A stretch of DNA of 26,762 nt, taken from Nemertoderma westbladi. Its lineage: Eukaryota > Xenacoelomorpha > Nemertodermatida > Nemertodermatidae. Position 1 is the stretch's first letter. Each line of letters starts with the position of its first letter. Below the pieces are notes generated by a model. That model ran no database searches, was not told where the DNA came from, and saw nothing but the letters and a program-made list of their open reading frames with translations. The position numbers were made by a program, and so were the translations under genes. The stretch lies in contig JAUCBJ010003207.1 of the NCBI GenBank assembly GCA_032718475.1, positions 1-26,762 on the forward strand. The letters are read 5' to 3'. Below are positions 19,556 through 26,762 of this stretch, piece after piece.

Positions 19556-20146
19556 TCATTCTGTAGGGAAAGTCGGGTTTACCAGATGACTTTGGCGGCG
19601 ATGTTGGTTGTCCTTCATGTGTAGAGCCTCATCGACTACGGCTACCGTCGGTATGGCACCGGTTACCGGCATCCGCTGCTTGGGTCGTCTTCCCGGCCCG
19701 CCAGGGACGCCCTTCGCCATGTTGTAGTCGCCACTATCAAAGTATTTCTGTCCCTTTTGCATCCGCTTCCGAAGGAAGTCGGAACCCGCACCACCGCCTC
19801 GCCCAACCCCCGGGAACTTCGACCGTAGTTTCTGCTCTTCTAATTGCTCGATCGATAGCGGCGGTTTATTTATAGTGACCGGGACTTTGAAGGTGTCGCC
19901 GCCTTCTTCCTCGGTTTTATCTTCAACAGGAGACTGGATGCACGGCTGGGGGGGTTGATAAAGCTTGGGTATTGGGTATTTGGCTCGTGGCGGGGGCACA
20001 GGGGACTGGGTGTCCGAAGGTTTATCGATATCGGAATTAGTAGATACGTCAACTATTTCGATTTGAGTTTTCTCTATATTATCTGGATTCTCATCAGCTG
20101 GTTGATGGAAACCGGTTCCGTCTGTTCCCGATGGAGGCCTATCCAT
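19556..20146 (-). CDS. ENSA: Endosulfine/ARPP-19 family protein (PP2A-B55 inhibitor)
   Basis: The 196-codon frame contains the family signature [13 protein letters not shown] (residues 133-145), preceded by [11 protein letters not shown] (122-132) and [12 protein letters not shown] (102-113). The Ser in FDSGDY (Ser138) is the site that Greatwall/MASTL phosphorylates in this family, making the protein an inhibitor of PP2A-B55 at mitotic entry. RRQS (183-186) near the C-terminus matches the PKA site position. Vertebrate ENSA/ARPP-19 are about 110-120 residues; this one has a roughly 100-residue N-terminal extension rich in Pro, Ser/Thr and acidic residues ([14 protein letters not shown], residues 48-61). 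The ATG at 20146 is the first in frame; the frame is open upstream only to a stop at 20219-20221. The gene appears intronless, whereas I recall split vertebrate genes. It could be ENSA or ARPP19; a single invertebrate orthologue of both is likely. Confidence 0.93.
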   Translation of the reverse strand: MDRPPSGTDGTGFHQPADENPDNIEKTQIEIVDVSTNSDIDKPSDTQSPVPPPRAKYPIPKLYQPPQPCIQSPVEDKTEEEGGDTFKVPVTINKPPLSIEQLEEQKLRSKFPGVGRGGGAGSDFLRKRMQKGQKYFDSGDYNMAKGVPGGPGRRPKQRMPVTGAIPTVAVVDEALHMKDNQHRRQSHLVNPTFPTE

Positions 20147-21160
20147 ATTCTGATAGTGTTTCGATGACTTTATGCAGCAGCACACACAGTGATCACCACA
20201 GACAAAATAATCAGCCAGTCAGCCTGAATCGCTGTCTGAATCTATAATCAGATAGTGTATATATATCTGTACATAAGATTAGATATTGAGGTAGAGCAGA
20301 ATGCGATTTTAGCTCATATGCTTCACCTCAATAAACTATCTTTAACTCCCTCAATTTATTGTCAATCGGTCTAGATGGTTGATGTAGGCCTAAATAACAG
20401 CAGAATAACCTTAATATAATAAACGTAACAACTTTCTATCTGTCTGCTTTATATTTTTATTTTTTTGATTATTTTTGTGAATCATAACAATCAATTTTTA
20501 TTGTGAATATTTTATTGCACATAGCTTACTGTTTACTGTACCCTTGTATTTATTTGATTTTATATTTTCAGCACTGCTTCTGTCTATTCTACTGCACCGT
20601 TTTATGCTTTTTTATTTTTGAATGTAAATATGATATCTTTATTCACTGCACCAAATTTATTTATTATTTTTTTTTTATAAATTTTCAGAAATTCGTAGAC
20701 TATGACATTGTTGCGTTAATTTTAATTTTATTTTGTAGAATATATTTCTGTATTTTTGTGTAATTTTAGAGCCTGCTCGGGCAACCATAAGTGTTTAATT
20801 TTTAATAACCTGGTTGTTTTCTCTCCTCATGTACTTTTAATTTAATTTTTATAAATACATAGAGTGATAATAATAATAAATAAATAAAATATCTTTATCT
20901 ACCATTCTACCGTATTATGTTTTTTTACTTTAATCTGTTAATTATTCATTACTTTGAATGGTCAATATTATGAATTCGTATTATCTTACAGGGCCAACTG
21001 GTTGTTATAATAGTTGCAAGAAGAATGTACTGATGAATGAATGTACTGAAGGCTATTGTTGTATTGTATGAAAGGGTAAAATTGGTTTCAGTATACCCAC
21101 TTGCTACTTGGCAATTTTTGTAGTTCCAAAACCCGTTGATTTTCTGATGTTACTCTACTG
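20147..21160. other. ENSA upstream region and T-rich non-coding DNA
   Basis: This should contain the 5' UTR and promoter of the minus-strand ENSA gene, though I identify no specific element. From about 20440 to 20880 it is extremely T-rich on the plus strand and gives a spurious Phe/Tyr/Leu-rich frame. One TAGGCCTA is at 20385-20392. Confidence 0.45.
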
Positions 21161-21465
21161 CCAGGCTGCAAACCACCACTGGACCGCGCACAACGCCCGC
21201 ACACAATTTTTCAGCCGCGCAATATCTGGCAATATACCGCGCAAGGACCGAAAAAACGCGCACTCCAAGCTGAAAAACAATTAAATTCACGCAAACAGAC
21301 GAATAAATAAATTAATCAAAAAAAATTATTATTTATTAACGTAAAGAAATAAAAAAATTAATTTAGGGGCCTAAACAATGTATAATGAAAACAAAACGCG
21401 AGCGAAGCAAGTGAAATTTTAAACGCACAACACGTTGCGATTTTTGCACTCCATTTGCAGCCTGG
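21161..21465. mobile_element. Short inverted-repeat element (MITE candidate, 305 bp)
   Basis: CCAGGCTGCAAA (21161-21172) is perfectly inverted at 21454-21465. The interior is rich in CGCGC, GCGCA and ACGC words at its two ends and AT-rich in the middle, unlike the flanks. No clear target duplication is seen, so superfamily and exact limits are open. Confidence 0.55.
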
Positions 21466-21726
21466 TACCCCAGTTTACCCTAATCATACAACTGCACCAA
21501 CTGAGGGCCTTACTCTAGGCCTACTAAATCTGATGTAAATGTACAATAACTACAGAACTAATACGGTACCGGTAATAAAGGCTTTACTACAGTACAGCAG
21601 TACTCTGGTACTGCCTGACTGCAGTACTGCTATAAAACTGTAAAAGTACTGAAGTAATACTGTAATACTCCTTGGTACTGTCTGACTGTGGCAATAGGCC
21701 TACTATCTGACTGTAATACATGTAAT
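21466..21726. other. AGTACTG-rich low-complexity flank of the LINE
   Basis: AGTACTG, GTACTGC and CAGTACT words recur densely from about 21590 to 21690. The same kind of sequence resumes at about 24340-24470 on the far side of the LINE, which suggests the LINE landed in a pre-existing block. Two TAGGCCTA (21516-21523, 21695-21702) and one TACCGGTA (21567-21574) occur. Confidence 0.5.
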
Positions 21727-23781
21727 ACACCATGGATACCGCATAATATATTAAAATGTATCAAGAAAAAAGACAGATTTTACCACGATTACCTCATCCA
21801 TAAAAATGAAAAAGCCAAAGAAAAATTTGTGAAATATCGCGATGCACTGAAGACAATCATTCGAAGGTCTAAAATTAATTATTTTAATAACGCCATGGAC
21901 AGTAAAACTCTAACAGTGAAACAAATATGGCAATCTATAAATCAACTAATTAACCGCAAAGTCAACAAAACATCTGGGCCGACTTTAATTCATCATGATT
22001 CCCGTACTGCCACGGAACCCAAAACGATTGCTACCTCCATGAATCAGTATTATTCTCGTGTAGCTTTTAATCTTGACAAAGAGATACCAATAGTCGAAGG
22101 TAATCCCATTGATTATTTATCACCAATTAAATTTCCCAATTATCATCTAGATGAATTTAATAGTGTTTCATGTTCTGATATTAAAACAATAGTTTTGGAT
22201 TTTGATTCAAAGGCCAGCCCCGGTCATGATGGTATCCGTGGTAAAATTGTCCAGAACTCATTACAGCCGATCCTATTACCTCTAACATATATTATTAATT
22301 GCTCTCTCCGCACCGGTATTGTACCAGACAGTCTGAAAATTGCACGAGTTGTTCCAATTTTTAAATGTGATGACCCCACGATTCCTAAAAACTATAGACC
22401 AATATCGGTCTTACCATTCTTCTCTAAGATTTTCGAAAAAGTTGTTGCTAAACAACTTCTAAAATATGTCACCCACCAGGTAATTATATCGCCATCACAA
22501 TTTGGGTTTCAGGCAAACATATCAACGCAATTAGCATTATTAACACTTGTAGACAAAATTACATCATCCCTTGAAAAGAAACAATCAACATTAGCACTCT
22601 CAATAGACCTATCAAAGGCATTTGACACGGTTAACCATGCAATTCTATTAAGCAAAATGGAACACTATGGAATAAAAGGTGTTGCATTGGAATGGTTCCA
22701 AAGTTACTTGTTCCAACGTAAACAATATGTAGCCATTGACAATATTTGTTCCGAACAAAAAATTATCCAGTGCGGGGTGCCCCAGGGGTCCATTCTAGGT
22801 CCTCTGCTTTTCCTCCTATACTGCAACGACATAACCAATGTCTCCAAAATATTTAGTTTTGTTTTATTTGCGGACGACACCAGCATAGTTAACTCTAGTA
22901 ATAATATTGATAACCTGATTGCCAGTACGAACTCTGAATTACAAAATCTCCAAAAATGGTTTTGTGTCAATCGCCTATCCTTGAATATCAGCAAAACAAA
23001 CTATATTATCTTCAATACAAGCAACCGGATCATCAGTCCATCAACTCCAATTCACATTAATAACATTGACATTACTCGAGTAAAGGTGGCCAAATTCCTT
23101 GGTGTACACATAGATGAGCGTCTAAACTGGAAGTACCATCTACACCAAATAAGTATGAAGATTAGTAAAAATATAGGTGTTATAAACAAGGTAAAATCAT
23201 TTATGACTACAGAATCTTTAGCAGCTCTATACTACGCAATGGTCCATCCATACTTAAGTTACTGTACGGTAGTTTGGGGTAAATCAATAACGGACAATAC
23301 TGAACAACTAGTACCCAGTTACACCAGATCAAAATTTAGACATAGAAGGAGGAGGAGGCGAAAAGTTTATGATGTTGTTTCAATAACAAACATTTTTAAA
23401 TTGCACAAACACCAACAGAAAATTATTTCAATAATTCAACATCGCGATCTTAATTTTTCACCACCTACACTTAATCACATTTTTACTCAACAAGTAGCTA
23501 TCCTCTCCTTTAAGTCTATCCGTAATATAACCCCCCATGGGATATTGCCGGACCTATTAACACCCGTTTCAAATGTACACACCCATGAGACAAGATCCTC
23601 ACAATCTCAAAATGCGTTCCGTCTACGAAATAGGCTAAAAATCCGAACTCAATCTATTTACGCTCTAGCACCAGTAATTTGGAATGGTCTACCTCTTGCA
23701 GTGCGACAGTCTAGCGGATTATTACAATTTAAGTACAAATTAAATAATTTCTTAAGGGGTACTACTATAACTACAACGTAA
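21727..23781 (+). CDS. LINE reverse transcriptase ORF2 fragment
   Basis: The frame is open from the truncation point to TAA at 23779-23781, about 684 codons, but has no in-frame ATG at its 5' end. The order is: linker after the lost endonuclease (TPWIPHNILKCIKKKDRFYH); RT fingers with KNYRPISVLPFFSKIFEKV; motif A with LSIDLSKAFDTVNH (around 22600); motif B with CGVPQGSILGPLLFLLY (around 22770-22820); catalytic FADDT (22867-22881); the thumb; and the C-terminal PVIWNGLPL typical of Jockey-superfamily LINEs. The catalytic Asp residues are intact, and the frame has no stop or frameshift, so the insertion is fairly young. A short arginine run (six Arg, about 23344-23361) falls where related LINEs usually have a conserved LQKRA-type segment. 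Confidence 0.93.
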   Translation, partial: TPWIPHNILKCIKKKDRFYHDYLIHKNEKAKEKFVKYRDALKTIIRRSKINYFNNAMDSKTLTVKQIWQSINQLINRKVNKTSGPTLIHHDSRTATEPKTIATSMNQYYSRVAFNLDKEIPIVEGNPIDYLSPIKFPNYHLDEFNSVSCSDIKTIVLDFDSKASPGHDGIRGKIVQNSLQPILLPLTYIINCSLRTGIVPDSLKIARVVPIFKCDDPTIPKNYRPISVLPFFSKIFEKVVAKQLLKYVTHQVIISPSQFGFQANISTQLALLTLVDKITSSLEKKQSTLALSIDLSKAFDTVNHAILLSKMEHYGIKGVALEWFQSYLFQRKQYVAIDNICSEQKIIQCGVPQGSILGPLLFLLYCNDITNVSKIFSFVLFADDTSIVNSSNNIDNLIASTNSELQNLQKWFCVNRLSLNISKTNYIIFNTSNRIISPSTPIHINNIDITRVKVAKFLGVHIDERLNWKYHLHQISMKISKNIGVINKVKSFMTTESLAALYYAMVHPYLSYCTVVWGKSITDNTEQLVPSYTRSKFRHRRRRRRKVYDVVSITNIFKLHKHQQKIISIIQHRDLNFSPPTLNHIFTQQVAILSFKSIRNITPHGILPDLLTPVSNVHTHETRSSQSQNAFRLRNRLKIRTQSIYALAPVIWNGLPLAVRQSSGLLQFKYKLNNFLRGTTITTT

Positions 23782-24258
23782 GTATCAATTTCACTTGTTT
23801 TCTATAATTATTTCGCTAGTTATTGTTATCATTTAGTTATTATAATTTTCACTTGTTTTCTATATTCTGCTAGTTATTGTTATTCTATTGAGAACAACCC
23901 GTATCAATAATAAATTTAAACATATTAATGTACGTATTATAATTAGTTTTGTTGCAACAGTAAGCTTTTTGTAGGCCCATTTTAAGAATTGTATAAGGTT
24001 TTTTTTTTCTCTACTGTATGTATATTGTTTGTTTGTTTAAACTGGTGTCTGAAATAATGGGATTCTCCGTGCAGGCACCAGCCACGCAAATCTAATCCAA
24101 TTATTTTAAATTCACAATGTAATTAAATACTATATTATTAATAATAATAGCTTGTTTCTATCAGTTCATATTATTGTGTTGTGCATGCATTATTATATCA
24201 TTTAATATCAATATTTGTGTGGGAATAGTTTAATAAAAGTTAAAGTTAAAGTTAAAGT
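23782..24258 (+). other. LINE 3' UTR and simple-repeat tail
   Basis: This follows the RT stop. It contains a 58-bp-spaced direct duplication beginning TTTCACTTGTTTTCTATA (23789 and 23847), each copy followed by GCTAGTTATTGTTAT. It ends in about four units of TTAAAG, the type of tail used for target-primed reverse transcription. Confidence 0.75.
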
Positions 24259-25782
24259 TAATACAGTAATCAGGTAATAGGCTACTACTGTACTACATAG
24301 GCCTACACTATCAGGACTATACATCTATATGCCTATCAGCTGATCAGTACAGTACTGCAGTATACTGCTGTACAGCTGTACTGAGTACTGCAACGCTAAG
24401 GTCAGTCAGGCCAGTACTACAGTTATTACCCAGTGCTGTACATCCTGACATCTGAATGCTGTTTCTGTCAATATTGCTGTAGCACTGTACGCCAAGTGAT
24501 CTATAAGGAAGCAAGGACACAAAATAAAATGGAGCAATTCAAGAAATTTAACCAAACCACCAATAAATCAAAGAAGAGGGGAAAGTTCATCCTCCCCTTA
24601 TTCAACCCCCCTCTCAATCTGCACCACCCCAACCCAAAGGCGCACAGAGGATTGATGAAAGGCAGAGGGTAGGCCTTGGCAGAGGTATTAACATGAAATT
24701 TTAAAAGTGATATATTATAAATGTATTTAAGGCGTGGATGCGATACCCACTTTGTAAGAAATATTAAAACTATCGTATGCCGATAGTAGTATTAATTTTG
24801 GTACTGAGATATTAATTTATCACGTCAACAACTCAACGAAATTATTTTGCTAAATTTATTCTAATGAATCACGATTACGAATCACGATAAACAATAAGCA
24901 AGCTGGCTTTTAGTCTGTCACCTTATCCTACTGCCCATGTCCCATAGATGTAATTAACCCATTACTCATACAAAAGTAGTTGTGAGGTGGTTGGACTGGT
25001 TTCCAGATGGGCTTGGCAATGGCAAGGAATATGAGAGAGCTGTTAGTATAGAGTGACAGGGGCATTTTGATAACTTAAAAACCTTTAGATCAATTAAAAA
25101 CATATTTCTTAAAGAAAATCACTTGAACTAAAAAAAACTACAAAGGAATGGGGTATGGGGATTACAGCTGTATAATTTTTAGGTATAATTATTTAAATCT
25201 TACACTAGAAAATGATTAATTTCCATTAAAAGGTAGGTTGGAAATGCTGTTTTTTACCGTAATCAACTTAATTAACTAATTAACTGCTTTTATCTTAGTT
25301 TCTCGAATGCCACACGCAATTTCAACTTGGAAAGTTTCTAAACTTTTGCCAAACAACATGTGTACCAAGTTTGGTTAGATTTCATCAAGGATTGGCAGAG
25401 TTATTAACGTTCAAAATTGGACACAACAGAACGACAGAACAAAATGTTCGTGGGGCCTTCGCGCAGCACGAGGCTCAGTTGAACAGATATTTTTTACCGA
25501 AATTTCCATAAATTTGTATCATACATAAAACCCTATCCTTAAAATTCGCGTGATTTGGATTTGATAATAATTGTTCTACATTTGAATATGTTCTACTGTA
25601 AGTGAGGAGGGAGCATTAATTATAATACAGTATGTGAGCATTGATGAGAATATTTTAGCAGTTGCTCACCTACTACAGTATGTTATTATTACTTCACTAT
25701 GTGAGCATTAATCAATGCGTGAGCATTGTAATAAGACTAAACTATCCTATTGTATTATTTAAACAGCTCTCATATACTTAAG
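24259..25782. other. Intergenic DNA with fragmentary repeats
   Basis: No credible gene is seen. At 24340-24470 there is an AGTACTG-rich block like that left of the LINE. Around 25350-25470, ACCAAGTTTGGTTAGATTTC and the following GTTATTAACGTTCAAAA look like a dispersed mobile-element fragment, by style only. Around 25610-25720, GTGAGCATT recurs at least four times. One TAGGCCTA lies at 24298-24305. Confidence 0.45.
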
Positions 25783-25941
25783 CTAAGCCCTGTTCACAGA
25801 TACTGTAGGCCTACGACTTATTTTAAATGCTCTGCTCATTATCCAGCCCGGCCTATAACCAAAAATGAAAACGGTGATTAGCCAACCAGCCTAGCGATTT
25901 CATAGCGCTGTTAATGTTTGTATCTGTGAACAAGGGCTTTA
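25783..25941. mobile_element. Small inverted-repeat element (MITE candidate, ~159 bp)
   Basis: AGCCCTGTTCACAGATAC (25786-25803) is inverted at 25920-25938 with a single-base length difference (AGCCCTTGTTCACAGATAC). The flanking bases continue partly in symmetry. It has no coding capacity. A target duplication could not be identified. Confidence 0.6.
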
Positions 25942-26287
25942 GGCCATCAATATCTGATGGTGACCTAAAAGGTCACCGAAAGTTCTAAGTAAAATAAAAT
26001 TATCAGTTGGAATGTTGACCTTTGAATACTTGAGTAAACATTAACAATAAATAATATGCATTCAACTGTAGTTACATGATATGTTGATTAACAATAATAT
26101 CATATTTCCAACTTTCCTGAATTCGTAATATTATATTTTTGTAAATAACATAGTGTAGTAATCGTTTGAAACACTTTTTATAATTATTGTTTGATGTATA
26201 TATGGCCTCCGTGCAGAAGCACTGAAGCCAACAGCGAACAATTATTATAGGAGGGCAAGTTAGTGAAAGCTTGGTACTCAAGAGATG
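25942..26287. other. AT-rich spacer with an 8-bp palindrome
   Basis: GGTGACCT and AGGTCACC form a perfect inverted repeat with a 3-base loop at 25959-25977; TGACCTnnnAGGTCA resembles two nuclear-receptor half-sites. The remainder is AT-rich with no recognised gene. Confidence 0.45.
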
Positions 26288-26438
26288 GAGCGCCAGTAGT
26301 GAGTCGCTGGTACGTATTATAGAGCGCCAGTAGTGAGTCGCTGGTACGTATTATATAGCGCAAGTAGTGAGTCGCTGGTACGTATTATATAGCGCCAGTA
26401 GTGAGTCGCTGGTACGTATTATAGAGCGCCAGTAGTGA
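26288..26438. repeat. Minisatellite D (34-bp units, 4.4 copies)
   Basis: Four full units begin at 26288, 26322, 26356 and 26390, followed by a 15-bp partial unit. Each contains GCCAGTAGTGAGTCGCTGG and then TACGTATTATA. Variation is slight (GAG/TAG at the start, GCGCC/GCGCA). The partial last unit is cut off by the GATA-type tail of the LINE end that follows. Confidence 0.93.
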
Positions 26439-26762
26439 TAGATAGATAGATAGATAGATTTATTTATACATTATGTAAAAACAATAACAAATACACCAAA
26501 CAATGTACCGGTATAAAGGTATTGTCCAACATAACATATAGGATTACCCCTAAAGCTTTGCAGCTTATTTCCAAGGGAGTCCTTTATGTTACTTGGTTAC
26601 AAATACAATATTACACTACGCTAACCTAAAACCAATATAAAACGTAATTACACTATGTACATGTACAACTTTACCGAGAGCGTGACAATGTCCGACTCAA
26701 CGATAAAGATGTAATGTACAGAACAATTTATTATAAAACGTAATTACAGTATAAATAGTAAA
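26439..26762 (-). mobile_element. 3' end of a second non-LTR retrotransposon (runs off the window)
   Basis: Read on the minus strand, the sequence ends in TATAAATAAATCTATCTATC, that is, a short (TATC)n tail. Upstream of it is CTCCCTTGGAAATAAGCTGC, a style common in 3' ends of CR1/L2-type LINEs. The tail abuts minisatellite D in the middle of a unit, as expected for an insertion into the array. No RT frame is reached within the window. A 17-bp direct repeat (26636-26652 and 26732-26748) lies inside. Confidence 0.6.

Larger units (their letters stand above)
21727..24258 (+). mobile_element. 5'-truncated non-LTR retrotransposon (Jockey superfamily, CR1/L2/Daphne-like)
   Basis: The element carries an open reverse transcriptase frame, a 3' UTR of about 480 bp and a terminal simple repeat of GTTAAA/TTAAAG units at 24238-24258. 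ORF1 and the endonuclease are missing, so it is 5' truncated, probably dead on arrival. A possible imperfect target duplication is TAATACATGTAAT (21714-21726) against TAATACAGTAAT (24259-24270). The clade is judged from motif style only; RTE or Rex would be less likely given GVPQGSILGPLLFLLY and PVIWNGLPL. Confidence 0.9.

Noticed and set aside
20147-20185. N-terminal extension of ENSA beginning with a Cys-rich MCCCIK stretch
   Set aside because: It would need a GTG start; the first ATG in frame is at 20146. An upstream exon joining here is possible but unsupported.
20503-20763. 86-codon Phe/Tyr/Leu-rich plus-strand frame
   Set aside because: Low-complexity T-rich DNA with no conserved motif.
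24433-24672. 79-codon plus-strand frame
   Set aside because: Short, with no family motif; it overlaps AGTACTG-type repeats at its start.
26072-26281. 69-codon minus-strand frame
   Set aside because: AT-rich, with no recognised motif or supporting context.

Overview
The window looks like nuclear DNA of an invertebrate animal. It is AT-rich outside exons, has a spliced metazoan gene, animal-only protein families, non-LTR retrotransposons, hAT-like foldback elements and very long minisatellites. It also has many copies of the 8-base palindromes TAGGCCTA and TACCGGTA. A marine invertebrate, perhaps a deuterostome, is my best guess. The species cannot be fixed from the sequence.

Three conserved host genes are visible. 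(1) The 5' part of WDR24, a GATOR2 subunit of the amino-acid to mTORC1 pathway, lies on the minus strand: exon 1 at 7588-7887, an intron of 225 bp, and exon 2 at about 6469-7362. The rest of the gene is not visible. Exon 2 runs straight into a 28/32-bp minisatellite, and the best splice donor lies inside the first repeat unit. (2) A single-exon plus-strand gene at 9856-11070 encodes a 404-residue protein resembling the DUF4336 / metallo-beta-lactamase-like family. (3) A single-exon minus-strand gene at 19556-20146 encodes an endosulfine/ARPP-19 (ENSA) protein, the Greatwall kinase substrate that inhibits PP2A-B55. It carries a proline-rich N-terminal extension.

The rest is mostly repeats. From left to right: nested inverted-repeat elements (451-1500); a degenerate TCGA-rich block (1981-2222); minisatellite A in two arrays (2223-4308 and 5135-6490) separated by 826 bp of unique DNA; a hAT-type foldback element with arms of about 350 bp and a perfect 8-bp target duplication (11742-12780); minisatellite B, 30/34/40 bp units with higher-order structure (13190-16560); minisatellite C, 24 bp and strictly in frame (17374-18143), framed by splice-like signals; a 305-bp inverted-repeat element (21161-21465); a 5'-truncated Jockey-superfamily LINE with an open RT frame (21727-24258); a small inverted-repeat element near 25783-25941; a 34-bp minisatellite D (26288-26438); and the 3' end of a second LINE on the minus strand at the right edge.

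The three genes show no sign of acting together, and there is no operon logic. The most unusual aspect is the density of large, homogeneous minisatellites: roughly 8 kb of 26.8 kb. One may have been born from a WDR24 exon/intron junction, and another keeps a perfect reading frame between candidate splice sites.
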